The notes: generated by a model from the sequence alone, not told the origin. A stretch of DNA of 64,000 nt from Nocardioides sp. Root682 (GCF_001427795.1 NZ_LMHJ01000003.1:975106-1039105), one strand, 5' to 3'. Shown: positions 45,095 through 54,831, counted from the stretch's first letter. Numbers and translations: made by a program.

Positions 45095-46392
45095 GCCAGG
45101 CATGTCCGGTGTGCACCGCTGGTCTCGACGAGGGCGAGCGGTTCTGCGGTGAATGTGGCGCGTACGTCGACTGGTCCGACAACGCCCACGAGGAGCACGC
45201 CCCTGTTGCCGTCGAGCCCGATCCCGTGCCGGCCCCGGTCCCGGACCGCGGTCGGGTGCCGTCGACTCCGCCCCCGTCCGGCCCGCCGACTGGTCTGCCG
45301 ACCGGCCCGCCGCCGTCGGGACCGCCCCCGACGTCCGGGCCGCCGTCGCGTCCCGTGGCTCCGGTCGTGGTGCCGAAGGTGTCGACGGCCGAGCGGCCCG
45401 ACGAAGCACCGGCAGCCGCTGCCGTCGTACCGCCTCCGCCGCCGCCCTCCAAGCCCGGCGCGGAGTGGAAGCCCCCGCCGCCGCGCGACGCCCTCCAGGC
45501 GATGGTCGTCCCCGTCACGGAGAAACAGGCCGGACGCCAGCCCGGCGCACAACAGCCCGCGCCCCAGAAGCCCGGCACGCCGCTCGCCAAGCCCAAGCGG
45601 CCGCGGCCGCCGGTCGACGACCCGATCCAGCAGGGCGACCTGGTCTGCGGCAACTGCGGGATCGGCAACAAACCGACCCGGAAGTTCTGCCGCCGCTGCG
45701 GCACCACGCTCGCCGAGGCCGTGGTCGCCAAGCTGTCGTGGTGGCGGCGTTGGCGCAACAAGCGGCGCCTCCGCAAGGTCAAGCACGCGGGCGCCCGTCC
45801 GCGCGCCGCGCGCACGGGTCGCTTCCAGCTGCGCTTCCCGACGAGGCTGCTCACGATGCTGTTGATCCTGGGTGCGTTGAGCATTGGTGGCTACGCCTTC
45901 CGCGACGTCCTCGGCGGCATCTACGGCACGGCTCGCGACCGGATCGCCGGGACCGAGGAGGTCAACCCCACGGCGATCGAGGCGTCGAGCAGCCAGCGAG
46001 GCCACGGCCCCGAAGAAGCCCGCGACGGGGTGTCCAACGAGTACTGGGCGCCTGCCAAGGCCGGTGACGGCCGGGGCGAGAAGCTCAACCTCGAGTTCGA
46101 GGACCCGATCCGGCTGGTCTACGTCATCATCACGCCGGGGATCACCGCCGTGGACGAGGAGCTGTTCCTCACCCAGGGCCGCCCGAAGGAGATCAACGCG
46201 GTCGTGAAGCGCAGCGACGGCACGACCGAGATCAAGGAATTCAGGTTCGAGGACAAGCTCGGTCCGGCCAAGTTCAGCGTGGGCGTGAGCGACGTCGTCG
46301 ACATCACCTTCGAGATTCGCTCCGCCTACCAGGGCACTGCGGCGGGCAGTCACACCGCGATCGCGGAAGTGGAGTTCCAGGCCCGCAAGTGA
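45091..46392 (+). CDS. Zinc-ribbon, one-pass membrane protein with discoidin-like C-terminus; candidate eCIS membrane anchor
   Basis: A 433-residue protein. Zinc ribbon 1 uses Cys5, Cys8, Cys19 and Cys22. A long Pro-rich disordered stretch leads to ribbon 2 (Cys186, Cys189, Cys200, Cys203), a strongly basic segment (WWRRWRNKRRLRKVKH) and one membrane helix at ~250-270 (LLTMLLILGALSIGGYAF). The C-terminal ~140 residues look like a discoidin/F5-8 type beta domain (LNLEFEDPIRLVYVIITPG). Basic residues before the helix predict a cytoplasmic N-terminus and an external C-terminus. Position at the end of the structural operon and topology recall CisA, the membrane protein that docks the Streptomyces particle; orthology is unproven. 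Confidence 0.82.
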   Translation: MSQACPVCTAGLDEGERFCGECGAYVDWSDNAHEEHAPVAVEPDPVPAPVPDRGRVPSTPPPSGPPTGLPTGPPPSGPPPTSGPPSRPVAPVVVPKVSTAERPDEAPAAAAVVPPPPPPSKPGAEWKPPPPRDALQAMVVPVTEKQAGRQPGAQQPAPQKPGTPLAKPKRPRPPVDDPIQQGDLVCGNCGIGNKPTRKFCRRCGTTLAEAVVAKLSWWRRWRNKRRLRKVKHAGARPRAARTGRFQLRFPTRLLTMLLILGALSIGGYAFRDVLGGIYGTARDRIAGTEEVNPTAIEASSSQRGHGPEEARDGVSNEYWAPAKAGDGRGEKLNLEFEDPIRLVYVIITPGITAVDEELFLTQGRPKEINAVVKRSDGTTEIKEFRFEDKLGPAKFSVGVSDVVDITFEIRSAYQGTAAGSHTAIAEVEFQARK

Positions 46393-46469
46393 GGGTGCGG
46401 GTGGTGCCGCAGCTGGGGGCCGTCTCGCGATTGGCTCGCGGGGCGGCGGAGGTCGTAGGCTGACCTCTA

Positions 46470-46488
46470 CCGGTCCGTCCTGGACCGG
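46470..46488 (+). terminator. Hairpin between the eCIS operon and rpsB
   Basis: CCGGTCC-gtcct-GGACCGG, a perfect 7-bp stem followed by AATTCG, 78 bases after the eCIS stop. It may end the eCIS transcript or start the rpsB leader. Confidence 0.45.
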
Positions 46489-46512
46489 AATTCGCACGTC
46501 CGCAGACCACGA

Positions 46513-46579
46513 CGGGGCCATCGCAACTCATGGCCCCGACCGCCCGTGGGTGACTTGCCTTCAGTCCTGGGAAACCAGG
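46513..46579 (+). promoter_or_regulatory. Structured rpsB leader
   Basis: Two hairpins precede rpsB: a 9-bp stem (46513-46521 with 46530-46538, eight-base loop) and CCTGG-GAAA-CCAGG with a GNRA tetraloop (46566-46579). Ribosomal protein S2 is autoregulated through its leader in other bacteria; the same here is inference. Confidence 0.4.
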
Positions 46580-46633
46580 TCAGGTGAGCGCGCAGGCGTC
46601 AGGACCAACTGAAAACCACACAGGAGATCAATT

Positions 46634-47554
<921 letters not shown>

Positions 47555-47651
47555 GCCTCACCAACTCGACATCGAGGGGAAGCGTGACGCTGCGCAATGA
47601 TCTGGCGTCGCGCTTCCCCTCACCCACGATCTGATCCGAGGGAGGATCCCC

Positions 47652-48461
47652 ATGGCTTTCACTGCTGCTGACGTCAAGAAGCTCCGTGAGCTCACCAGCG
47701 CCGGGATGATGGACTGCAAGAAGGCGCTCGACGAGACCGACGGCGACTTCGACAAGGCCGTCGAGCTGCTCCGCGTGAAGGGTGCCGCCAAGGCAGCCGC
47801 ACGTGGCGCCGAGCGCGAGGCCTCCGCCGGCCTGGTCGCCAACGCTGGTGGCGCGCTCATCGAGCTGAAGTCGGAGACCGACTTCGTCGCCAAGAACGAG
47901 GACTTCATCGCTGCCGCCCAGCAGATCGCCGAGGCGATCAACGCGGGCAAGGCCACCGACACGGAGTCCGCCAAGGCGCTGCCGCTCGGTGACAGCACCG
48001 TCGGCCAGGTGGTCGAGGGCCTCGCCATCACCATCGGCGAGAAGATCGAGCTCGGCAACGTCGCGTACTTCGACGGCCCGGTCGCGGTCTACCTGCACAA
48101 GCGCTCGGCCGACCTGCCGCCCGCCGTCGGCGTCATGGTCGCCTACGAAGGCGACGAGACTGCTGCTCGCGGTGCCGCGATGCAGGTTGCTGCGCTCAAG
48201 GCGCAGTACCTCACTCGCGACGAGGTCCCGGCCGACATCGTCGCCGCCGAGAAGGACGTCCTCACCAAGAAGACGATCGAGGAGGGCAAGCCCGAGGCTG
48301 CCGTCGCGAAGATCGTCGAAGGCCGCATCGGCGGCTTCTTCAAGGAGATCGTCCTGCTCGAGCAGGAGTCCGTCTCGGAGTCGAAGAAGTCCGTGAAGGC
48401 CGTCCTCGACGCCTCCGGCACCACCGTGTCGCGGTTCGCCCGCTTCGAGGTCGGCGCCTGA
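47652..48461 (+). CDS. tsf: Elongation factor Ts
   Basis: Nucleotide exchange factor for EF-Tu, 269 residues. N-terminal UBA-like region and TDVGF-type motifs: [53 protein letters not shown] in part, and the C-terminal module [15 protein letters not shown]. The gggagga site precedes ATG. A strong terminator follows. Confidence 0.97.
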   Translation: MAFTAADVKKLRELTSAGMMDCKKALDETDGDFDKAVELLRVKGAAKAAARGAEREASAGLVANAGGALIELKSETDFVAKNEDFIAAAQQIAEAINAGKATDTESAKALPLGDSTVGQVVEGLAITIGEKIELGNVAYFDGPVAVYLHKRSADLPPAVGVMVAYEGDETAARGAAMQVAALKAQYLTRDEVPADIVAAEKDVLTKKTIEEGKPEAAVAKIVEGRIGGFFKEIVLLEQESVSESKKSVKAVLDASGTTVSRFARFEVGA

Positions 48462-48474
48462 CGCAGAACCACCC

Positions 48475-48523
48475 GAACGGCCGGTTCCCACGCAACGTGG
48501 GGACCGGCCGTTCGTCCTTTTGT
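48475..48523 (+). terminator. Strong terminator after tsf
   Basis: An 18-bp stem (48475-48492 with 48496-48513, one G-U pair), CAA loop, followed by GTCCTTTTGTT. It separates rpsB-tsf from the SPFH gene. Confidence 0.9.
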
Positions 48524-48639
48524 TGAGCGGACGTTTACTGCTGGCGGTAGGTTTGCGGTCGCCGGCAGCGGACATCAGTCGGTGACGTGCGTTCGCACTT
48601 TCGCGAGCGTCTTTTCGTTCTGGTGGAGGAGATCTTCAG

Positions 48640-49836
48640 GTGGGACTCATTCAGGCCGCGATCGGCGCGATCGGCGGCACGCTCGGTGACCAGTGGCTCG
48701 ACTTCTACGGCGTCCCGGACGGCGTGACCTCGACCGTGGCGGTCTTTCCCGCCGTACCCAAGGGCGAGAACGCCGGCCGCGGCAGCAACACCCGCGGATC
48801 CGAGGGCGTGATCACCAACGGCTCGAAGATCATCGTGCCGGAGGGCTACGGCCTGGTCCTGCTCGAGGACGGCGCCTTCACCGGCTTCGCCGCCGAGCCG
48901 GGCGCGTACATCTGGAATTCCGACGAGCCGGCCTCGCAGTCGGTGTTCTCAGGCGGTGGCCTCGTCGACTCCGTCATCAAGCAGAGCTGGGAGCGGTTCA
49001 AGTTCGGCGGTCGCCCCTCCACGCAGCAGTCCGCGGTGTTCGTGACGCTCAAGGAGCTGCCGAACAACAAGTTCGGGACCCAGTCGGAGATCTACTGGGA
49101 CGACGCCTTCCTCAACACGCAGGTCGGTGCGATCACCCGGGGCACCTACACCCTCAAGATCACCGACCCGCTCACCTTCATCCGCAACTTCGTCCCGGCG
49201 GAGATCATCGGCGGTCGTGCGACCTTCGACTTCACCGACATCGACAACCCCGCGGGCGAGCAGCTCTTCAACGAGGTCGTCGGCTCGCTGGCGCCGGCGT
49301 TCTCGATGTACACCAACGACCCCGCCAAGGGGAACCGGATCGCGCGCCTCCAGCAGGACTCGATCGGGTTCGCCCAGTCACTGTCGGCGGCCGTCGAGCA
49401 GAACTACCAGTGGAAGACCGACCGCGGCCTCGAGATCGTCAAGACGGCGATCATCTCGATCGAGTACGACGCCAACACGCGCGAGCTGCTCAAGAACGTC
49501 CAGCGAGCCGACGCCTTGTCGGGATCCCGAGGCAACTCGAACCTGCAGGCGTCCGTCGCCGCAGGGATGGAGGCAGCGGGGGAGAACGCGGGACCGGGTG
49601 GCCTGATCGGGATGGGCATGGCCGCTGGCGGCGCGGGTCTCGGCGGCCTGCAGCAGCCGGTGGCGCCCCCGGCGCCGGCCGCCCCCGCAGCTCCGGCGGC
49701 GGCGCCGGCCGCCCCCGCAGCGCCGGCCGCGGATGACCCGATGGTCGTGCTCAAGCGTGCCAAGGAGATGCTCGACGCCGGCCTGATCACCCAGGCCGAC
49801 TACGACGCGGCAAAGGCGAAGGCACTCGGGCTCTGA
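48640..49836 (+). CDS. SPFH domain protein with C-terminal SHOCT-like motif
   Basis: A 398-residue SPFH/YdjI-type protein ('virion core protein' family). The N-terminal region begins GLIQAAIGAIGGTLGDQWLD, followed by the SPFH core (IIVPEGYGLVLLEDGAFTGF; ITDPLTFIRNFVPAEIIGG) and a Pro/Ala linker. The end VLKRAKEMLDAGLITQADYD is a SHOCT-type short helical module. No membrane helix is present. GTG start after ggaggag. It is followed after one base by a zinc-ribbon protein, suggesting a stress or membrane-domain complex; the YdjI-like family has been tied to phage-shock-type responses in Bacillus. Confidence 0.87.
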   Translation: MGLIQAAIGAIGGTLGDQWLDFYGVPDGVTSTVAVFPAVPKGENAGRGSNTRGSEGVITNGSKIIVPEGYGLVLLEDGAFTGFAAEPGAYIWNSDEPASQSVFSGGGLVDSVIKQSWERFKFGGRPSTQQSAVFVTLKELPNNKFGTQSEIYWDDAFLNTQVGAITRGTYTLKITDPLTFIRNFVPAEIIGGRATFDFTDIDNPAGEQLFNEVVGSLAPAFSMYTNDPAKGNRIARLQQDSIGFAQSLSAAVEQNYQWKTDRGLEIVKTAIISIEYDANTRELLKNVQRADALSGSRGNSNLQASVAAGMEAAGENAGPGGLIGMGMAAGGAGLGGLQQPVAPPAPAAPAAPAAAPAAPAAPAADDPMVVLKRAKEMLDAGLITQADYDAAKAKALGL

Positions 49837-49837
49837 C

Positions 49838-51103
49838 ATGGCGGAGCAGTCAGGGGAGTCAGGGGATCCTCAGCAGCCCACCTTCGACGGGCCGCCCCTG
49901 TCGCTGGAGGAGGAGCTCGCCGCGGCCAAGGCTGAGCCGGAGTCCAAGCCGAGCATCGCGACGGTCAACGAGTCCCTCAAGGACGGTCTCAACAGGTGCC
50001 CGAAGTGCGGGTCCACCGACGTGCAGCTGCGTGGGTCGACGGGCAACCTGATCTGCCTCTTCTGCCGCAACGAGTGGCACGAGGCCCGGGTCGAGGAGGA
50101 GTTCGGCCTCGGTGTGGGCATCGACGAGCTCCAGGGCACGGTCATCGCGAGTGGCGCGGAGGCGATCCAGGCCGACGCCGCCGACATGCTCACGTTCAAG
50201 TGTGAGTCCTGTGGCGCCGAGGTGGTCGTCGACACCGCCCACTCCCTCAATGCCCGGTGCCACTGGTGCAGGCACACGCTCAACGTCAACCAGCAGATCC
50301 CCAACGGAGCCGTGCCCGACGCCGTACTCCCGTTCAAGCTGACGAAGGAGGAGGCCGTCGAGAAGATCCGCGGCTTCGCATCCAAGCGGCGGCTCTTCGC
50401 ACACGCCCGGTTCAAGAAGGAGTTCGTGCCTGAGAACGTGCTCGGCGTCTACCTCCCGTACCTCGTCATCGACGCCCGGGCCGACTCCAAGTACTGGGGC
50501 AGGGGTGAGGTCCAGACCCGTCGCTGGACGGAGAAGCACGGCGACAACACGGTCACCTACTACGCCGCGGACGTCTACCAGGTGGCGCGGCAGGTGAGCT
50601 TCACCGTCGACGACCTGACCGTCGAGGGATCCTCCGAGCGTGCCGACTTCGGGAGCGACAAGACCAACAACATCGTCAACGCGGTCCTGCCGTTCGACAC
50701 CAAGAACGCCGTCAAGTGGAACGCCAACTACCTCGTCGGGTTCACCAGCGAGAAGCGCGACCGCAACGTGGAGGCGATGGGGCCGGTCCTGGAGGACCAG
50801 CTGCTCTCGATCGGCCGATCCCAGGTGAGCGGCTCGCTGGGGAGGTTCGACCGCGGGGTGCGGTGGGAGCAGGAACAGGTCGACGTCGGCGGATCACGCT
50901 GGGTGTCGATGTACCTCCCCGTGTGGCTGTACTCCTACCAGCAGGAGAGCAACGGCGTGCTCCACTACATCGCGGTCAACGCCCGCACGGGCGAGACGAT
51001 GGGGAGCATCCCGGTCTCGCAGCCGAAGCTGCTCCTCGCGGCATTCACGGTCGGCACCTTCCTCGAAGGCATCGCCGGCACGATCCTGGTGGCGACAGCA
51101 TGA
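49838..51103 (+). CDS. Zinc-ribbon protein partner of the SPFH protein (YdjF/TFIIB-ribbon type)
   Basis: A 421-residue protein with two zinc ribbons near the N-terminus: NRCPKCGSTDVQL ... ICLFCRNEW, and FKCESCGAEVVVD ... RCHWCRHTL. The central part is a large beta-rich domain (LPYLVIDARADSKYWGRGEV) and the C-terminus has a hydrophobic segment (LLLAAFTVGTFLEGIAGTIL) likely in the membrane. Proteins of this layout regularly neighbour SPFH genes in actinobacteria. Function unknown. It overlaps the next gene by four bases (ATGA). Confidence 0.82.
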   Translation: MAEQSGESGDPQQPTFDGPPLSLEEELAAAKAEPESKPSIATVNESLKDGLNRCPKCGSTDVQLRGSTGNLICLFCRNEWHEARVEEEFGLGVGIDELQGTVIASGAEAIQADAADMLTFKCESCGAEVVVDTAHSLNARCHWCRHTLNVNQQIPNGAVPDAVLPFKLTKEEAVEKIRGFASKRRLFAHARFKKEFVPENVLGVYLPYLVIDARADSKYWGRGEVQTRRWTEKHGDNTVTYYAADVYQVARQVSFTVDDLTVEGSSERADFGSDKTNNIVNAVLPFDTKNAVKWNANYLVGFTSEKRDRNVEAMGPVLEDQLLSIGRSQVSGSLGRFDRGVRWEQEQVDVGGSRWVSMYLPVWLYSYQQESNGVLHYIAVNARTGETMGSIPVSQPKLLLAAFTVGTFLEGIAGTILVATA

Positions 51104-51405
51104 TTCTCGACCTGGCAGTGGGCCTGGCCCACGTCGTACCGGGCCTGGTGCAGGCCTCGAGCGACGACGGCGCGGTGTGGTTGCTCGCCGCGGGACCCGC
51201 GGGAGGCGTGGCGACGTACTGGGCGATCTATCGCTACTACCGCAACAACGACAAGTCCCACGAGTTCGAGCGCGACACGATCATTGCCGCCCAGCCGGTG
51301 CAGGGCGGGGAGGAGAAGGTCGACCACATCTCCAAGACGCGCTCCAAGAACATCGACGGCGACAACGGCGGGACGTTCCGAGCGCGGGTGCAGCGGGTTC
51401 GTTGA
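51100..51405 (+). CDS. Small one-pass membrane protein of the SPFH operon
   Basis: A 101-residue protein with an N-terminal signal-like stretch and one helix (VWLLAAGPAGGVATYWAIY), then a charged cytoplasmic-type tail with NDKSHEFERDTIIAAQPVQG and KTRSKNIDGDN. It is translationally coupled to the zinc-ribbon gene and probably belongs to the same complex. I do not recognise a family. Confidence 0.75.
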   Translation: MILDLAVGLAHVVPGLVQASSDDGAVWLLAAGPAGGVATYWAIYRYYRNNDKSHEFERDTIIAAQPVQGGEEKVDHISKTRSKNIDGDNGGTFRARVQRVR

Positions 51406-51503
51406 TCGCCCGCGCTGACTGGGGGACCACGGGCACGGTAACCTCGGCACCGCTCCCTGCACGTGCCACAGCATGACGTGGCGATCAACAAGGAAGGACC
51501 CAG

Positions 51504-52217
51504 GTGACCGGCTACAAGCGAGTCCTCCTCAAGCTCTCCGGTGAGGTTTTCGGCGGTGGCAAGGTCGGGGTCGATCCCGATGTCGTCCAGGCGATCGCCC
51601 ACGAGATCAAGGCGGTCGTCGACGCAGGCGTCCAGATCGCCATCGTCACCGGCGGCGGCAACTTCTTCCGCGGGGCCGAGCTCCAGCAGCGCGGCATGGA
51701 CCGCGTCCGCGCCGACTACATGGGCATGCTCGGCATCGTCATGAACTGTCTCGCGCTCCAGGACTTCCTGGAGAAGGCGGGCGTCGAGACGCGGGTGCAG
51801 ACCGCGATCACGATGGGTCAGGTCGCCGAGCCGTACATCCCGCGCCGTGCCATACGGCACATGGAGAAGGGCCGCGTCGTGATCTTCGGCGCCGGCATGG
51901 GCATGCCCTACTTCTCGACCGACACCGTGGCCGTCCAGCGCGCGCTCGAGAGCAAGTGCGACGTCGTGCTGGTTGCCAAGAACGGTGTCGACGGGGTCTA
52001 CTCCGCGGACCCGAAGGTCGACCCGACGGCGACGAAGTACGACGAGCTCACCTATGACGTGGCCATCGCAGAAGGCCTGCGGATCATGGACCAGACCGCT
52101 TTCGCCCTCTGTGGCGAGAACAAGCTCCCGATGATCGTCTTCGGCATGGAGCCGGAAGGCAACATCCTGCGCGTCGTGCAGGGTGAGAAGATCGGCACCC
52201 GGGTCAGCGCAGGATGA
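51504..52217 (+). CDS. pyrH: UMP kinase
   Basis: Phosphorylates UMP to UDP in pyrimidine synthesis; hexameric and GTP-regulated. 237 residues with the amino acid kinase fold: [49 protein letters not shown] and [22 protein letters not shown] start after aaggaagga. Next to frr as in nearly all bacteria. Confidence 0.97.
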   Translation: MTGYKRVLLKLSGEVFGGGKVGVDPDVVQAIAHEIKAVVDAGVQIAIVTGGGNFFRGAELQQRGMDRVRADYMGMLGIVMNCLALQDFLEKAGVETRVQTAITMGQVAEPYIPRRAIRHMEKGRVVIFGAGMGMPYFSTDTVAVQRALESKCDVVLVAKNGVDGVYSADPKVDPTATKYDELTYDVAIAEGLRIMDQTAFALCGENKLPMIVFGMEPEGNILRVVQGEKIGTRVSAG

Positions 52218-52253
52218 CGCGCGAGATGATGCGCAAATGACGAAGGAGAACCG

Positions 52254-52811
52254 GTGATCAACGACACCCTCAACGAGGCCGACCACAAGATGGGCAAGTC
52301 GGTCGACGCGACCCGCGAGGAGTTCGCGGCGATCCGTGCCGGACGTGCGCACCCGAGCATGTTCTCGAAGATCACGGTCGACTACTACGGCTCGCCGACC
52401 CCGCTGCAGCAGCTGGCGTCCTTCACTGCGCCCGAGGCCCGCATCATCATCGTCGCGCCGTTCGACGTCGGCGCGATCGGCAACGTCGAGCGCGCGATCC
52501 GTGACTCCGACCTGGGCGTGAACCCGTCCAGCGACGGCAAGCAGCTGCGCTGCGTCTTCCCCGAGCTGACCGAGGAGCGCCGCAAGGAGTTCATCAAGCT
52601 CGCCAAGGAGAAGGCGGAGGGCGGCAAGGTCGCCGTCCGCCAGGTGCGCCAGAAGGCGAAGCAGAACCTCGAGAAGCTCGAGAAGGACGGCGAGGTCGGC
52701 AAGGACGACGTCAGCGGCGCGGAGAAGAAGCTCGACGGCCTGACCAAGAAGCACACCGAGGCGATCGACGAGCTGTTCAAGTCCAAGGAAGCCGAGCTGC
52801 TCGAGGTCTGA
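52254..52811 (+). CDS. frr: Ribosome recycling factor
   Basis: Splits post-termination ribosomes with EF-G. 185 residues: VDATREEFAAIRAGRAHPSM, VDYYGSPTPLQQLASFTAPE, NPSSDGKQLRCVFPELTEER and a C-terminal helix hairpin KKHTEAIDELFKSKEAELLE. GTG start after gaaggaga, 36 bases after pyrH. Confidence 0.97.
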   Translation: MINDTLNEADHKMGKSVDATREEFAAIRAGRAHPSMFSKITVDYYGSPTPLQQLASFTAPEARIIIVAPFDVGAIGNVERAIRDSDLGVNPSSDGKQLRCVFPELTEERRKEFIKLAKEKAEGGKVAVRQVRQKAKQNLEKLEKDGEVGKDDVSGAEKKLDGLTKKHTEAIDELFKSKEAELLEV

Positions 52812-52819
52812 GACCTCGA
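52801..52819. repeat. Perfect inverted repeat across the frr stop
   Basis: TCGAGGTCT-g-AGACCTCGA has 9-bp arms and a single central base, covering the last codons of frr. It could weaken or time readthrough into cdsA; there is no T-run. Confidence 0.4.
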
Positions 52820-52831
52820 CCTCGCGCCGAC

Positions 52832-53716
52832 ATGACCTCGACAACGCCGTCGACGGACCCTGCCCCGAAGAAGGACCACGGCCGGGCTGGCCGTGACCTG
52901 AAGGCCGCGGTGACCTCCGCCCTGGTGCTGTTGAGCGCCATTGCGGCGTCGCTGGCCTTCTGGAAGCCCGCCTTCATGGTGATCGTGGCGATCGCCGTGG
53001 TCGTCGCGGTGTGGGAGCTGCGCAAGGGCCTGCTCGCCAAGGACATCGACCTGCCTGAGCAGCCGTTGATGATCGGTGGCGTGACGATGGTGGTCGTCGC
53101 CTACGTCTGGGGCTCCGCCGCCCTGGTCACCGCGACCGCCGTGAGCGCGCTCGCGATCATGCTGTGGCTGCTGCGGCGCGGTATCGACGGCTACGTCAAG
53201 AACGCCACCGCTTCGGTGTTCGCGCTGATCTACGTGCCCTTCCTCGGCTCGTTCGTCGCCCTGATGCTGGCCGAGGGTGGGCGCACGGGAGGCGGCTTCG
53301 ACAACCCGGGCGTCAAGGGCATCATCACCTTCATCGGGGTGACGATCGCCTCCGACATTGGCGGCTACATCGCCGGCGTCCTGTTCGGCAAGCACCCCAT
53401 GGCGCCGGTGATCTCTCCCAAGAAGTCCTGGGAGGGCTTCGTCGGGTCGCTGCTGGCCACCGTGGGTGCGGGCTGGGCGCTGGTCGTCTACCTGCTCGAC
53501 GGCGACTGGTGGGTCGGCGTCTGCCTGGGCCTGATCGCGGTCGTGATGGCCACCCTCGGCGACCTTTGTGAGTCGGTCATCAAGCGCGACCTTGGGATCA
53601 AGGACATGAGCCAGGTGATCCCGGGCCACGGCGGCCTGATGGATCGCCTCGACTCGTTGCTGGCCACGATCGCCCCGGTCTGGCTGTTGCTGCACTACGG
53701 CGTCTTCACCCGCTAG
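52832..53716 (+). CDS. cdsA: Phosphatidate cytidylyltransferase
   Basis: Makes CDP-diacylglycerol from phosphatidate and CTP. A 294-residue membrane protein with about eight helices and the CDS signature near the end, KHPMAPVISPKKSWEGFVGS and KRDLGIKDMSQVIPGHGGLM-DRLDS. Its stop overlaps the convergent kynU stop by four bases. Confidence 0.96.
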   Translation: MTSTTPSTDPAPKKDHGRAGRDLKAAVTSALVLLSAIAASLAFWKPAFMVIVAIAVVVAVWELRKGLLAKDIDLPEQPLMIGGVTMVVVAYVWGSAALVTATAVSALAIMLWLLRRGIDGYVKNATASVFALIYVPFLGSFVALMLAEGGRTGGGFDNPGVKGIITFIGVTIASDIGGYIAGVLFGKHPMAPVISPKKSWEGFVGSLLATVGAGWALVVYLLDGDWWVGVCLGLIAVVMATLGDLCESVIKRDLGIKDMSQVIPGHGGLMDRLDSLLATIAPVWLLLHYGVFTR

Positions 53717-54831
53717 CCTCTCCGGGCCCGGACGACCTCCCCGAGGGTGGCCATCGCGGTGGTCAGCTGGTCGTCCGTGAGGTACGGCGCCGGCCCGAAC
53801 CGCAGGTGCTGTCCCCGGCTGTCGGTCCGGACGCCGCGCTCGGCGAGCGCCGCCTGCAGGCTGGCCGCCTGCGACGAGAACAGGGTGAGGAACCCGCCGA
53901 AGCCGTGCGCCGGGGTCTCCCGGTCGCGGGTGACGACGTCGTCGGGCAGGTCGAGGTCGTCGAACGCGCCGGCGAGCAGTCCACGCTGGTGCAGCGAGAT
54001 CTCGCGCAGTCGAGGGGGAGTGAGCCCCTGCTCGGCGAAGAAGTCGAGCACCCGGCTCGCGCGGTAGTGGCTGGTGGGGTCGTAGGTCGCCCCGGCGAGG
54101 TGGTCGCCGCCCTCGGCGTACCACCCGGTGACGACGGGGCGCAGGCCAGAGGCATGCGCAGGGACGCGGAGGAAGCAGTTGCCCTCGCCGAGCTGGAGGT
54201 ACTTGTAGCCGCCCCCGACGATCCAGGCGTCGGTCAGGCCGGCCTCTGTCAGGGACAGCGGGACGACGCCGAGCTGGTGATAGGCGTCCACGAGGAGCTC
54301 GGCGCCGTGGCGGGCACACGCCTGCGCCACCGCGGCCAGCTCGGGTACGACCCGCGAGGTCTCGAACATGACCGACGAGACCACGACAGCGGCCGTCCGA
54401 CCATCGACCTCGGCGGCGAGCCGTTCGGCCAGGGTCTCGACGGGTTCGACCGCCACCTTGACCACCTGCAGGCCGGCCTCGGCAAGTCGGTCCAGCTGTC
54501 GCCGAGCGGAGTGGAACTCGCCGTCGGTCGTGACCAGCCGCGGCCGCGCTCGGAGGTCGAGGGCGGAGAGGAGCCGCACGAGGAGCTCGTGGGTGCTGGC
54601 GCCGAGGGCGACCTCGCCCTGCGGGTCGTCGAGCAGCTGGCGGACCCCCTCGCGCAGACGGTCGGCCCGCTGCTGTGCCCGGTCCCACTTCTGTCCGACG
54701 GCCAGGGCTGCGTCGTCCCAGGCCTCCAGGACGGCGTTGCGGGCGACGTCCGGCCAGGCCTGGTGGCTGTGGCCGGTCAGGAGCAGGCGGTCGGCGACCC
54801 GGAACCGGGTGTAGTGCCCGGCCAGGTTCAC
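53713..54831 (-). CDS. kynU: Kynureninase-like PLP-dependent enzyme
   Basis: Splits kynurenine to anthranilate and alanine. 372 residues with fold-type I PLP motifs: SSVMFETSRVVPELAAVA, VDAYHQLGVVPLSL (DAYH) and the PLP lysine in GGGYKYLQLGEGNCF, then RFGPAPYLTDDQL near the end. It overlaps the tryptophan dioxygenase gene by four bases (GTGA), which supports the substrate assignment; by sequence alone a related class V enzyme is possible. No formamidase gene is in the window. Confidence 0.85.
   Translation of the reverse strand: MNLAGHYTRFRVADRLLLTGHSHQAWPDVARNAVLEAWDDAALAVGQKWDRAQQRADRLREGVRQLLDDPQGEVALGASTHELLVRLLSALDLRARPRLVTTDGEFHSARRQLDRLAEAGLQVVKVAVEPVETLAERLAAEVDGRTAAVVVSSVMFETSRVVPELAAVAQACARHGAELLVDAYHQLGVVPLSLTEAGLTDAWIVGGGYKYLQLGEGNCFLRVPAHASGLRPVVTGWYAEGGDHLAGATYDPTSHYRASRVLDFFAEQGLTPPRLREISLHQRGLLAGAFDDLDLPDDVVTRDRETPAHGFGGFLTLFSSQAASLQAALAERGVRTDSRGQHLRFGPAPYLTDDQLTTAMATLGEVVRARRG

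Noticed and set aside
21276-46392. Prophage
   Set aside because: Tail-like genes only. No capsid, portal, terminase, integrase or lysis genes, and the AAA+ ATPase, DUF4255 and DUF4157 genes are eCIS hallmarks. xerC upstream is the chromosomal recombinase.
29790-46392. Type VI secretion system
   Set aside because: No TssJ/L/M membrane complex or ClpV; this is a Gram-positive type genome, and the sheath and cap families are of the eCIS kind.
48523-48553. TTGAGC/TAGGTT promoter before the SPFH gene
   Set aside because: A 19-base spacer and weak boxes; not distinguishable from background in this sequence.
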